Shown here: one piece after another, positions 1-6,278 of the stretch | How the letters are laid out: the number at the start of each line of letters is the position of its first letter | How positions within the stretch are numbered: the first letter of the stretch is position 1 | From: Nitrospira sp. | GTDB lineage: Bacteria; Nitrospirota; Nitrospiria; Nitrospirales; Nitrospiraceae | Length of the DNA: 11,804 nt | Direction of reading: 5' to 3' | Assembly: GCA_015904075.1 (NCBI GenBank) | Contig: JABMDH010000017.1 | Span: forward strand, 1-11,804 | The notes under the pieces: generated by a model | What the model saw: the letters and a program-made list of their open reading frames with translations, nothing else | Database searches by the model: none | Told to the model about the DNA's origin: nothing | Made by a program: the position numbers and the translations under genes

Positions 1-54
1 TTTTTCAAGACTCTTTAGGCGATTCTCTACGGTCCTGCGCACCTACGCTGTCGC

Positions 55-351
55 TTACTCAATCGGTATCGTAGTTGCGGGAGGATAGCTTGGTTTTCGG
101 CGACTTACGAAATCCTGATCAATCGCCTTTAGGGCCTCCAACTGGGACATCAGCTCCTCAATGCGCCGATCGCGCTCCTTGACTTGCCGCTGGAGGGACT
201 TGACTAGATCCGATTCGATGGCAACCGATTCACTTCTCTGCACATTCTTGGACGCGGATACCGTAGAGAGTGATTCACATCCACCTAGAATGAAAGCGCA
301 GAACAAACCAATGACGGAAAAACTCCAGGGCATCTGGTAGATCATCTTCAT
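55..351 (-). CDS. Small coiled-coil lipoprotein, function unknown
   Basis: A 98-residue protein with a bacterial lipoprotein signal: a hydrophobic stretch at about residues 9-22 is followed by the lipobox ILGGC, with the acylated Cys at residue 25. The next residue is Glu, which favours outer-membrane sorting. After a Ser-rich linker, residues about 47-78 are rich in Lys, Arg, Glu and Leu with heptad-like spacing and probably form a coiled coil; the tail is Pro-rich. It may be a periplasmic spacer or scaffold, but I do not recognise a named family. The start is the first ATG; no strong Shine-Dalgarno sequence precedes it, and an ATG two codons later is an alternative. It is divergent from the Adhesin_E-like gene to its right. 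A heavily decayed partial copy lies at about 2789-2968. The gene call is fairly safe; the function is open. Confidence 0.72.
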   Translation of the reverse strand: MKMIYQMPWSFSVIGLFCAFILGGCESLSTVSASKNVQRSESVAIESDLVKSLQRQVKERDRRIEELMSQLEALKAIDQDFVSRRKPSYPPATTIPIE

Positions 352-666
352 TTTAAAAACATCTCACGACCCCTCACATCGCGCAAGAGCAATTTCAAAT
401 CTCTCTATCTTCCAAGATCGACAGCGGCTCATCACAAGCACAGGGACAAATATCCAAGAAAACAAAAGATGGCTGGCCTCCGGGATGAGTGACAGGGTTG
501 CGACTTAGCAGAATGTCGCCTCAGGCATCGAAATCTGCGAGACGTTCAGCGGGTAGCATGAGCTTTTCTACAACCTGTTAGAGCGGCTGCCCTTGCGTCT
601 ATCGACGACAGAATCCTAAAATAGTCTCGCTACAGCCTTCCAATGCATATACCAGCAGACACCATC
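352..666. other. Divergent intergenic region, no gene seen
   Basis: These 315 bases separate the minus-strand lipoprotein from the plus-strand Adhesin_E-like gene. I see no convincing coding sequence or RNA gene. The left part (about 352-580) has no counterpart near the second copy. The right part (about 582-666) is clearly homologous to about 2970-3053 and carries the promoter-like pair described separately. Confidence 0.6.
593..622 (+). promoter_or_regulatory. Candidate sigma70-type promoter upstream of Adhesin_E-like gene, copy I
   Basis: TTGCGT (593-598) and TAAAAT (617-622) are separated by 18 bases. Both hexamers and the spacing are kept in the second copy (2979-3008), although nearby bases have changed. 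The -10 matches consensus at five of six positions; the -35 is weak. This is inferred from sequence only. Confidence 0.3.
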
Positions 667-1140
667 ATGGGCATACAACGCAATGTTCGCTATAGCCAAT
701 ATCCATTTATCAAGCACACTGCTGCCAGCCTCATTCTTTGCCTGCTATTACAGTGTTTGTTCCTGGCGTTCGGAGATCACCAGGCATCTGCGGAATGGGT
801 GACCGTTGAGAAGGCTTATCCGGTTCGTGAATTACAGACCCTCTACATTGATCCGGCGACTATACGCAGGGAAGGCAACCTTGTGGAGGTCTGGCAATTG
901 ACGGACTATAGGTGGATGCAAGGGGGGCCAAAAGCAACTCCCCGCTTTTTATCGACGACAACCCACAAACAGTTCGAATGCACGGATAAACGCCTTCGAC
1001 TATTGGCCTATACTGAGTTCTCGCACCGAATGGCTGCCGGTAACGCATCGAACGGTTATGTCGACAAGGATAGGTGGTTACCGGTTGAAGCGGATAGTAT
1101 CAATGAAGCGTTGTGGAACATTCTCTGTAGCCAGCAATAA
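667..1140 (+). CDS. Adhesin_E-like exported protein, copy I
   Basis: A 157-residue protein with an N-terminal signal peptide: a basic start, a Leu-rich core at about residues 22-36, and a probable cleavage after the Ala-Ser-Ala near residue 43. The mature part has the layout of the surface-adhesin E family (Adhesin_E): a YIDPATIRR motif, a VWQLTDYR strand, a Cys in CTDKRLR and a second Cys near the C terminus that could form a disulfide, and a late W.PV...S..E.LW segment. Haemophilus protein E binds host proteins, but environmental homologues have no established role, so only an exported location is claimed. The start at 667 matches the only possible start of the second copy; an upstream in-frame ATG at 643 exists. 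No clear Shine-Dalgarno sequence is visible. It is followed after 68 bases by the DUF1566 gene, the same gap as in the other copy, and differs from that copy at about 20 of 157 residues, mostly in the leader. Confidence 0.75.
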   Translation: MGIQRNVRYSQYPFIKHTAASLILCLLLQCLFLAFGDHQASAEWVTVEKAYPVRELQTLYIDPATIRREGNLVEVWQLTDYRWMQGGPKATPRFLSTTTHKQFECTDKRLRLLAYTEFSHRMAAGNASNGYVDKDRWLPVEADSINEALWNILCSQQ

Positions 1141-1208
1141 TCCGGCACGGCGGACCTCTCAAATCTTGCCGGTAACAGTCAGCATCGGTTCTCGTCAACA
1201 CATACCCT

Positions 1209-1781
1209 ATGCTTGCTAAATGGGTACTGATCACGGCTGGAATCGTTATAGTCGCTACAGGCATTTTGCTTTGGGGAAATGCATTGATGAGCACCCAAGC
1301 TACGACTGCGCCGGTTCGAGAAGAGGTGATTGCGGACATCATCCGCAACTGGCAGAATGCTCACCCGGCAGGGCAGCGGTTTAGCCTCCTACCCACCTTC
1401 AACAACGACGCAGTTTTTGACAAGGAAACCGGCCTTGTATGGGAATTATCGCCGCAGGCAGTAACTGTCACGTGGAACGAGGCCCGCACCACTTGTGTCA
1501 ATCGGGTAATAGGCGGACAAAAGGGGTGGCGGCTCCCTGCTCCAAGCGAAATGCGCAGTCTGGTGGGTCCGGCAGTCGATGCCCCAGGTCCAAACCTTCC
1601 CCCAGGCCACCCCTTTGTGAACGTCCAACCGACTTCCTATTGGACGGTCGTGCCGGAAGCAAACCAACCTTCCTACGCACGATATGTGGATGCGTTCCTG
1701 GGTAATGTGCTCAGCCTCGTCAGGGTTTACACATTTCCTGTGTGGTGCGTCCAAGGCCCTATGAATACCGATGCCTATTGA
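1209..1781 (+). CDS. Membrane-anchored DUF1566 (Lcl C-terminal-like) protein, copy I
   Basis: A 190-residue protein with one N-terminal membrane segment (about residues 5-24) and an exported domain. Residues about 67-184 carry hallmarks of the DUF1566/Lcl_C family: FDKETGLVWE, a VTWNEA...C helix, GWRLP...E..SLV, a PGHPF..VQ..YWT block, and a closing WCVQG. These C-type-lectin-like domains occur in many environmental exported proteins with unknown ligands. In-frame upstream sequence contains a stop, so the ATG at 1209 is the first usable start; it has no obvious Shine-Dalgarno sequence and may rely on coupling to the gene 68 bases upstream. Compared with its paralogue at 3596-4168 there are about 19 differences; 11 fall in the first 36 residues, and the exported domain is nearly invariant. 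The family call is good; the biochemical role is unknown. Confidence 0.8.
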   Translation: MLAKWVLITAGIVIVATGILLWGNALMSTQATTAPVREEVIADIIRNWQNAHPAGQRFSLLPTFNNDAVFDKETGLVWELSPQAVTVTWNEARTTCVNRVIGGQKGWRLPAPSEMRSLVGPAVDAPGPNLPPGHPFVNVQPTSYWTVVPEANQPSYARYVDAFLGNVLSLVRVYTFPVWCVQGPMNTDAY

Positions 1782-1804
1782 GATATCCAGAAAGACGTAG
1801 CACA

Positions 1805-1810
1805 TAAAAT
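1805..1810 (+). promoter_or_regulatory. pyrE: Candidate -10 element upstream of truncated pyrE
   Basis: TAAAAT followed by a conserved stretch up to the pyrE start. The same hexamer and following sequence precede the intact pyrE (5591-5596). Homology between the two pyrE upstream regions begins at about this hexamer, so the -35 regions differ and are weak in both. Confidence 0.25.
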
Positions 1811-1878
1811 AGAGTGTCTTCGGCTACCGGGCCACTGTAGAATGCCGAGCGGTTTCAATTCCGGTGCAGGGGGAAGGG

Positions 1879-2241
1879 ATGATGAGTACACTGCGGGAAC
1901 AACTCGCGAAGGCGTTCCATGATACGCAGTCCTTCAAGTGGGATGCCGAGAAGGGATTTAAGCTGGCGTCCGGAGAAATCAGCCCTTTCTATGTCGATTG
2001 TCGCGCACTTGTGGCCCACCCGGAGGCCCGCCGGCTGGTGGCTGAGCTAGCCTATGCCAAACTTACGGGGATTGAACTGGACTGCCTCGGTGGACTCGAA
2101 ATCGGAGCGATCCCCATTGCGGTGACTATCTCGGACTTTGCCTGTGCGGCTACACATCAACGGCTGTGGAGAACCTTCGTGGTAAGAAAACAGGCCAAAG
2201 ATCACGGCTTGGGAAAACTGATCGAGGGAAGTATTCGATGA
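1879..2241 (+). pseudogene. pyrE: Truncated pyrE, 5' part (orotate phosphoribosyltransferase)
   Basis: The first 120 codons of orotate phosphoribosyltransferase, which makes OMP from orotate and PRPP in pyrimidine synthesis. The GFKLASGEISPFYVDCR substrate region and the RKQAKDHG catalytic-loop region are present. Homology to the intact copy at 5668-6249 stops at base 2237; the next codon pair is CGA TGA, so the frame closes at the junction. The PRPP-binding loop (VDDVLTSGG) and the rest of the fold are missing here and lie at 9812-10048. The start was chosen at the ATG behind a GGGGGAAGGG ribosome binding site; a GTG at 1864 is in frame but unlikely. Only eight of about 119 shared residues differ from the intact copy, so the break is recent relative to the duplication. 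Without the loop the product should be inactive. Confidence 0.85.
2224..2237. repeat. pyrE: 14-base direct repeat, left end of nested segment
   Basis: GAGGGAAGTATTCG, the last pyrE bases before the sequence switches to amoC. It recurs at 9812-9825 as the first pyrE bases of the 3' fragment, and at 6013-6026 inside the intact pyrE. The two outer copies flank the nested segment like a target-site duplication or an integration core. Confidence 0.8.
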
Positions 2242-2513
2242 TCCAGGTTCGCCAGGTTCCGATCCCGCGTCACCCAGAGCCAGCCGATCGTCACGGCAAA
2301 GAAGGCGGCATTGGCCAAAATGTTAAACCGCCACAGTCCCATCCACACGGATTCGAATTCCGGAGTCATCGAATCCAGACCGTGCGAGTACCCAAACGCC
2401 CGCTGGTACAACACCCAAAACACCCCGATCGCCAGCATCGCAAACCAGCCGATCTTCACGGGCTTGGAATCGTACCACTGCGAGATATCGTATCCCCTGT
2501 CAGAGGCTGCCAT
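2238..2513 (-). pseudogene. amoC: amoC fragment, N-terminal 92 codons (ammonia monooxygenase subunit C)
   Basis: Residues 1-91 read as the N terminus of AmoC, the membrane subunit of copper-dependent ammonia monooxygenase, which oxidises ammonia to hydroxylamine. Visible features are YDISQWYDSK (residues 8-17), a first membrane segment at about 22-38, the family-typical YSHGLDSMTPEFE (42-54) followed by VWMGLWR (56-62), and a second membrane segment at about 64-80 ending in WVTRDRNL. The frame then runs into antisense pyrE at base 2237 and has no AmoC sequence after it. The downstream helices with the Asp and two His copper ligands are absent, so the product cannot be active. An AAGGAGGA ribosome binding site supports the start. 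No other amo gene lies in the window. AmoC is preferred over PmoC from the context, but the fragment alone does not fully separate the two. Confidence 0.85.
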
Positions 2514-2520
2514 AGTTCAT

Positions 2521-2528
2521 TCCTCCTT
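2521..2528 (-). promoter_or_regulatory. amoC: Strong ribosome binding site of the amoC fragment
   Basis: On the minus strand this reads AAGGAGGA, seven bases before the ATG at 2513. It is the best Shine-Dalgarno sequence in the window. It shows that the fragment is a genuine gene start with its leader and not a random internal piece. Confidence 0.8.
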
Positions 2529-2788
2529 ATGTAAAATAAACAACTTTCAGCATTGTTCGAAGTTCTAATTCAAAAGGTAAAGGTAGTGAATGGGGCCGCT
2601 ATGAAGATCCCACTGCCTCTCATTCGTATGGAGATGGTACTCCATGAAAGTCTGCTTTGCAAGCATCCTCTCTACTTCGACCTTTCACAGAATTTGATTC
2701 TATCCTTTTCTCAAATCAATGACTTCTGAATGCAGGACACATATTGGCAACTGGCCTGGATTGAGATTTCGAACTGTACAAATAAAGC
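2529..2788. other. amoC upstream region, no gene seen
   Basis: AT-rich non-coding sequence upstream of the amoC fragment. It probably includes the amoC leader and promoter, but I cannot fix a convincing -35/-10 pair. A short hairpin with 6-base arms lies at 2628-2633 and 2640-2645. No tRNA or other RNA gene is recognisable. It has no visible counterpart in the first copy, whose equivalent would lie left of the window. Confidence 0.45.
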
Positions 2789-2968
2789 TCTTTGCCGATC
2801 TCTTAACGAGATCCTCTAACGCTTTGCCCACATACACAGTCGCGTACATAACGGGTGTCGTGATCGCATGGCAATAGATTGTTTATCAATGTCTTACGAG
2901 ATGATGGCCATCATTACATCATCTACTCTGGAACGTTCCTTCATTAATACGACGATCACACTCCTTGA
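2789..2968 (-). pseudogene. Decayed remnant of the coiled-coil lipoprotein gene
   Basis: About 180 bases align with positions 1-183, which cover the 3' half of the lipoprotein gene and its downstream flank. The last 40 bases match at roughly 29 positions by eye. On the minus strand the start of the remnant still reads KECDRRINE where the intact gene has KERDRRIEE, then reaches a TGA and shifts frame. The signal peptide, lipobox and first half of the coil are missing: the match ends at 2968 and continues directly with sequence homologous to about 582 onward. So the 5' half and most of the divergent intergenic region were deleted. There is no function to expect. Confidence 0.65.
2797..2813. repeat. 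Short perfect hairpin
   Basis: GATCTC and GAGATC pair across a TTAAC loop next to the remnant lipoprotein gene. It could be a leftover terminator, but it lacks a T-run and may be chance. Confidence 0.25.
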
Positions 2969-2978
2969 AGGGCTGCCC

Positions 2979-3008
2979 TTGCGTCTATTGACGACAGAGT
3001 CCTAAAAT
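2979..3008 (+). promoter_or_regulatory. Candidate sigma70-type promoter upstream of Adhesin_E-like gene, copy II
   Basis: TTGCGT (2979-2984), 18 bases, then TAAAAT (3003-3008): the same elements and spacing as at 593-622. Their preservation between diverged copies is the only support. Confidence 0.3.
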
Positions 3009-3053
3009 GGGCTCACTACTGGCTTCCTCTACCATGGGCCAGCAGACACCATC

Positions 3054-3527
3054 ATGGGTATACAACGCAATGTTCGCTATAGCCGACATCCGTTTATCAA
3101 GTACACTGCTGCCGGCCTCATTCCTTGCCTGCTGGTACCGTGTTTGTTGTTGGCGTTTGGAGTTCACCAGGCATCTGCGGAATGGGTAACCATTGAGAAA
3201 CCTTATCCGGTTCGTGAACTACAGACCCTCTACATTGATCCGGCGACCATACGCAGGGGAGGCAACCTTGTAGACGTCTGGCAATTGACGGACTATCGGT
3301 GGATGCAAGGGGGGCCAAAAGCGACTCCTCGATTTTTATCGACGACAATCCACAAGCAATTCGCATGCACTGACAAACGACTTCGGCTATTGGACTATAC
3401 TGAATTCTCGCACCGAATGGCTGCTGGCAACGCATCGAACGGTTATGTCGATAAGGACAGATGGCTGCCAGTTGAAGCGGATAGCATCAATGAAACGTTG
3501 TGGAACACTCTCTGTAACCAGCCATAA
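3054..3527 (+). CDS. Adhesin_E-like exported protein, copy II
   Basis: A 157-residue paralogue of the protein at 667-1140. The signal peptide (core about residues 20-36, cleavage after Ala-Ser-Ala) and the Adhesin_E-like mature domain are intact: YIDPATIRR, VWQLTDYR, CTDKRLR, a C-terminal Cys. About 20 residues differ from the first copy, several of them in the leader (Pro for Leu, Val for Asp), while long tracts of the mature domain are identical. No stop or frameshift is present, so it is likely functional. The ATG at 3054 is the start; no good Shine-Dalgarno sequence precedes it in either copy. It is followed 68 bases later by the DUF1566 gene. The ligand and role are unknown. Confidence 0.75.
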   Translation: MGIQRNVRYSRHPFIKYTAAGLIPCLLVPCLLLAFGVHQASAEWVTIEKPYPVRELQTLYIDPATIRRGGNLVDVWQLTDYRWMQGGPKATPRFLSTTIHKQFACTDKRLRLLDYTEFSHRMAAGNASNGYVDKDRWLPVEADSINETLWNTLCNQP

Positions 3528-3595
3528 CCCGGTACGGCGGGCCTCTCAAATCTCGCCGGTAACAGTCCACTTCGGTTCTCGTCACCACACACCCC

Positions 3596-4168
3596 ATGTT
3601 TTCTAAATGGGTACTGATCACCGCTGGAATTGTTATTATCGCCACAGGCCTTATCCTTTTTGGATATAAATTGATGCGCACACAAGCCACGATTGCACCA
3701 GAACGAGAAGAGGTAATTGCGGACATCATCCGGAACTGGCAGAATGCTCACCCGGCAGGACAGCGGTTCAGCCTCTTACCTACATTCAACAACGCCGCCG
3801 TTTTTGACAAAGAAACCGGCCTTGTGTGGGAATTATCGCCGCAGACAGCAACTGTCACGTGGAACGAGGCCCGCACCACCTGTGTCAACCGGGTGATAGG
3901 CGGACAAAAAGGGTGGCGGCTCCCTGCTCCAAGCGAAATGCGCAGTCTGGTGGGCCCGGCAGTCGATGCCCCAGGCCCAAACCTTCCCCCGGGCCACCCC
4001 TTTCTGAATGTCCAACCGACTTCCTATTGGACGGTCGTGCCGGAAGCAAATCAACCTTCCTACGCACGGTATGTGGATGCGTTCCTCGGTAATGTGCTCA
4101 GCCTCATCAAAATTTACACATTTCCCGTGTGGTGCGTCCAAGGCCCCATGAATACCGATGCCTCTTGA
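3596..4168 (+). CDS. Membrane-anchored DUF1566 (Lcl C-terminal-like) protein, copy II
   Basis: A 190-residue paralogue of the protein at 1209-1781, same length and no gaps. One membrane anchor (about residues 5-25) precedes an exported DUF1566 domain with FDKETGLVWE, GWRLPAPSEMRSLV, PGHPF, SYWT and WCVQG all kept. The anchor has diverged (residues 2-3, 15-28) while residues 37-168 differ from the first copy at only four places, the pattern of selection on the exported domain. Here the gene is followed by the DUF523/CbiX pair; in the first copy pyrE follows directly. Confidence 0.8.
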   Translation: MFSKWVLITAGIVIIATGLILFGYKLMRTQATIAPEREEVIADIIRNWQNAHPAGQRFSLLPTFNNAAVFDKETGLVWELSPQTATVTWNEARTTCVNRVIGGQKGWRLPAPSEMRSLVGPAVDAPGPNLPPGHPFLNVQPTSYWTVVPEANQPSYARYVDAFLGNVLSLIKIYTFPVWCVQGPMNTDAS

Positions 4169-4232
4169 GATACCGAGAAATCTGCTTCTGGTCGACAGGC
4201 CTGAGATCACATGATCATTGTCGTTGAATAAC

Positions 4233-5063
4233 ATGAAAGAGGGACAGGGTTCTGAAAACAGACGTTTACTAGAATCGCGGTCGGCATCGTGTCGCATCCG
4301 CCTTGGCATCAGCCGATGCCTGCTTGGCGACGCCGTCCGGTATGACGGCGGACACAAACATGACCGTTATTTGGCCGAAGTGCTATCTCGTGTGATTGAA
4401 TGGGTGCCAGTCTGCCCGGAAGTCGAAGCAGGGCTGGGAACGCCGCGTGAACCGATGCAACTGGTCGGTACTGTAGGACGGGCCAAATTGCTGACGCTCA
4501 CGACGAGACAAGACAGAACCAACATGTTAGAGTCTTTCTCTCACCGACGTATTTCCGAATTGAAATCGATGAATCTATCCGGCTACGTCTTTAAGGCGCG
4601 TTCGCCTAGCTGCGGCGTCGAACAAGTTCCATTGTACGATCGGGATGGCAACGTCACGCCTGGAGGCACAGGTCTCTTTGCACAGCTCTTTCGAAATGAG
4701 TTTCCGTTGATTCCTGTAACCGATGAAGGACATCTTGCCGATCCCATATCCCGCCAACACTTCCTCGAACAAGTGTTTGGCTATTCTCGCTGGCAGGCCC
4801 TAATGTGCGGCCCTATGACCCGACAACGTATCGCCCGATTCCATAGGAGAGAGGCCGAAGAATTGCAGAAACGTTCCCCCTCACATTATGTAATGCTGAG
4901 CCGTCTTGTTTCAGAGACTAGCCAATATCATCCCAACGACCTGGCGGCACGATATGGGCAAGTCTTCATGCAAGCGCTCAATGTTGCACCATCAACCCAC
5001 ATGCAGGCCGGTCTACGACATTCCAGGCACCAATACCCAATCCAAAAGGACACGTCACTATGA
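4233..5063 (+). CDS. DUF523 protein with partial DUF1722 domain
   Basis: About 276 residues. An N-terminal DUF523 domain shows IRLGISRCLLGDAVRYDGGHK, a VCPEVEAGLGTPRE block, ARSPSCGV and GTGLF; the three Cys of CLLG, CPE and SPSCG are all present and may bind a metal or react as thiols. A DUF1722-like segment follows (IARFHRREAEELQKRSPSHYVMLSRLV). The fused family normally carries roughly another 50-80 residues of DUF1722; here the C terminus is short and unlike the family after about residue 255. Its biochemical role is not established. The ATG at 4233 is chosen; a TTG at 4218 is an alternative and neither has a clear ribosome binding site. The stop overlaps the CbiX start by four bases (ATGA), so the two are translationally coupled. 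Copy I of the locus lacks both genes. Confidence 0.75.
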   Translation: MKEGQGSENRRLLESRSASCRIRLGISRCLLGDAVRYDGGHKHDRYLAEVLSRVIEWVPVCPEVEAGLGTPREPMQLVGTVGRAKLLTLTTRQDRTNMLESFSHRRISELKSMNLSGYVFKARSPSCGVEQVPLYDRDGNVTPGGTGLFAQLFRNEFPLIPVTDEGHLADPISRQHFLEQVFGYSRWQALMCGPMTRQRIARFHRREAEELQKRSPSHYVMLSRLVSETSQYHPNDLAARYGQVFMQALNVAPSTHMQAGLRHSRHQYPIQKDTSL

Positions 5064-5593
5064 GTCAATGCAAAGAAGGTGTCATTCTTGTCGGTCACGG
5101 TGGTATTCCGAAGGGATGCCCATCGGAATTGGTCAGCAAACTGAAGCGACTGGAAGGACAGCGGCGGTCGGCGGGGACACCGATGTCGGCGGAGGAACTC
5201 GAATTGGATACCAAGATCCGCCACTGGCCGAGAACACCCGAAACAGATCCCTATCAAACAGGTCTCGAATCAGTTGCTGGACAACTGCGCGCCGCACTGG
5301 GAAACGTACTCTTTGCCGTCGCGTACAACGAATTTTGCGCGCCGACTTTGGAAGAATCGATACAGGACCTCGTCCGGAAAGGTGCGACTGACATTACTGT
5401 GACCACAACCATGTTTACCCCAGGCGGGTCTCATTCAGAGATAGAGATTCCAGAAATCCTCGACCATGTACGGATACAGTATCCGGAGATCACCATCCGA
5501 TACGCCTGGCCATTTGATCTGAGTCTTGTCGCTAATACATTAGCGGAACAGGTCAGGCGCTTCTCTCAGAAGTCTCTTCACGCCATGTCCTAA
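5060..5593 (+). CDS. CbiX/SirB-type chelatase family protein
   Basis: A 177-residue single-domain member of the CbiX/SirB family, whose characterised members insert Co or Fe into sirohydrochlorin for cobalamin or siroheme. The N-terminal VILVGHGG motif provides the conserved His (residue 13), and TMFTPGGSHSEIEIPE supplies the second His (residue 125) and acidic residues, in the spacing expected of the short CbiX type. VAYNEFCAPTLEES is a further family-like block. The start overlaps the preceding stop by four bases and has AAGGA nine bases upstream. No other tetrapyrrole gene is nearby, so the metal and substrate cannot be fixed. It ends just before the conserved pyrE upstream sequence. Confidence 0.75.
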   Translation: MSQCKEGVILVGHGGIPKGCPSELVSKLKRLEGQRRSAGTPMSAEELELDTKIRHWPRTPETDPYQTGLESVAGQLRAALGNVLFAVAYNEFCAPTLEESIQDLVRKGATDITVTTTMFTPGGSHSEIEIPEILDHVRIQYPEITIRYAWPFDLSLVANTLAEQVRRFSQKSLHAMS

Positions 5594-5596
5594 AAT
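5591..5596 (+). promoter_or_regulatory. pyrE: Candidate -10 element upstream of intact pyrE
   Basis: TAAAAT overlapping the CbiX stop codon, with the following 70 or so bases conserved relative to the truncated pyrE. A good -35 is not seen, so pyrE may instead depend on readthrough from CbiX. Confidence 0.25.
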
Positions 5597-5667
5597 AGAA
5601 TATCTTCAGCTATCAGGCCACTGTAGAATACCGGCTGGCTTCGATTACGATGTACGGGGGGAAAGGG

Positions 5668-6249
5668 ATGATGGTTATGTTGCGGGAACAACTGGCGAAC
5701 GCGTTCCATGATACGCAGTCCTTCAAATGGGATGCCGAGAAGGGATTTAAGCTGGCGTCCGGCGAGATCAGCCCCTTCTATGTCGATTGTCGTGCGCTCG
5801 TGGCCCACCCGAAGGCCCGCCGGCTTGTGGCGGAGCTCGCCTATGACAAACTGGCAGGGATTGAACTGGACTGCCTCGGTGGGCTTGAAATCGGAGCAAT
5901 CCCCATTGCAGTGACGATCTCAGACTTTGCCTGTGCTGCCGCTCGTCAGCGGCTGTGGAGAACCTTCGTGGTAAGGAAACAGGCCAAAGATCACGGCTTG
6001 GGAAAACTGATCGAGGGAAGTATTCGCTCGGGTGATCGCGCTCTCATCGTGGACGATGTGCTCACGAGCGGTGGGTCACTGCTCAAAGCCGTCGCAGCCG
6101 CTCGAGAAGCCGGGTTACGAGTCGATCATGCGTTGGTGATAGTCGACCGTCAAGAACAGGACGGGAAAGCCCGGGTAGAACGGGAACAGCTCACACTCAT
6201 CAGCCTCCTCACGGTGCAAGACCTGCTCGACGCTATGAAACGATCCTAG
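5668..6249 (+). CDS. pyrE: Orotate phosphoribosyltransferase, intact copy
   Basis: 193 residues from the ATG behind a GGGGGGAAAGGG ribosome binding site (an in-frame ATG lies 18 bases upstream). The enzyme converts orotate and PRPP to OMP in cytosolic pyrimidine synthesis. Visible motifs: GFKLASGEISPFYVDCR near the N terminus, VVRKQAKDHG with the catalytic-loop Lys residues (about 102-110), and the PRPP-binding signature ALIVDDVLTSGGSLL (about 125-139). Length fits the family. It is the only uninterrupted copy in the window; the outer copy is split into 1879-2241 and 9812-10048. It is convergent with the lipoprotein gene 29 bases downstream. Confidence 0.95.
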   Translation: MMVMLREQLANAFHDTQSFKWDAEKGFKLASGEISPFYVDCRALVAHPKARRLVAELAYDKLAGIELDCLGGLEIGAIPIAVTISDFACAAARQRLWRTFVVRKQAKDHGLGKLIEGSIRSGDRALIVDDVLTSGGSLLKAVAAAREAGLRVDHALVIVDRQEQDGKARVEREQLTLISLLTVQDLLDAMKRS

Positions 6250-6258
6250 ACATCACTT

Positions 6259-6269
6259 ACAGACTCTGT
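6259..6269. promoter_or_regulatory. Palindromic motif ACAGA-N-TCTGT, left of lipoprotein gene
   Basis: A perfect 5-base inverted repeat around one base, between the pyrE stop and the lipoprotein stop. The same motif class occurs on the other side of the lipoprotein gene (6608-6622), and an exact match to this one occurs at 10060-10070 in the other copy. It could be a binding site or part of a weak convergent terminator. Confidence 0.3.
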
Positions 6270-6278
6270 CCCTCAGTA

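Larger units (their letters stand above)
582..1790. repeat. Duplicated block, Adhesin_E-like plus DUF1566 (copy I; copy II about 2970-4178)
   Basis: Homology covers the promoter-like region, both genes and the 68-base gap between them. Downstream of the DUF1566 stop the copies diverge: copy I goes to pyrE, copy II to DUF523 and CbiX. Confidence 0.85.
1805..2237. repeat. pyrE: Duplicated block, pyrE upstream and 5' part (copy I; copy II 5591-6026)
   Basis: Homology starts near TAAAAT and ends exactly with the 14-base direct repeat at 2237. Substitutions are largely silent within the gene. Confidence 0.85.

Noticed and set aside
1142..1170. Possible hairpin CCGGCA / TGCCGG between Adhesin_E-like and DUF1566 genes
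   Set aside because: In the second copy the pairing drops to four bases, so conserved structure is not supported.
2166..2568. Two plus-strand open frames over the amoC region
   Set aside because: They are antisense to the amoC fragment, whose protein sequence and ribosome binding site are convincing; the plus-strand proteins resemble nothing.
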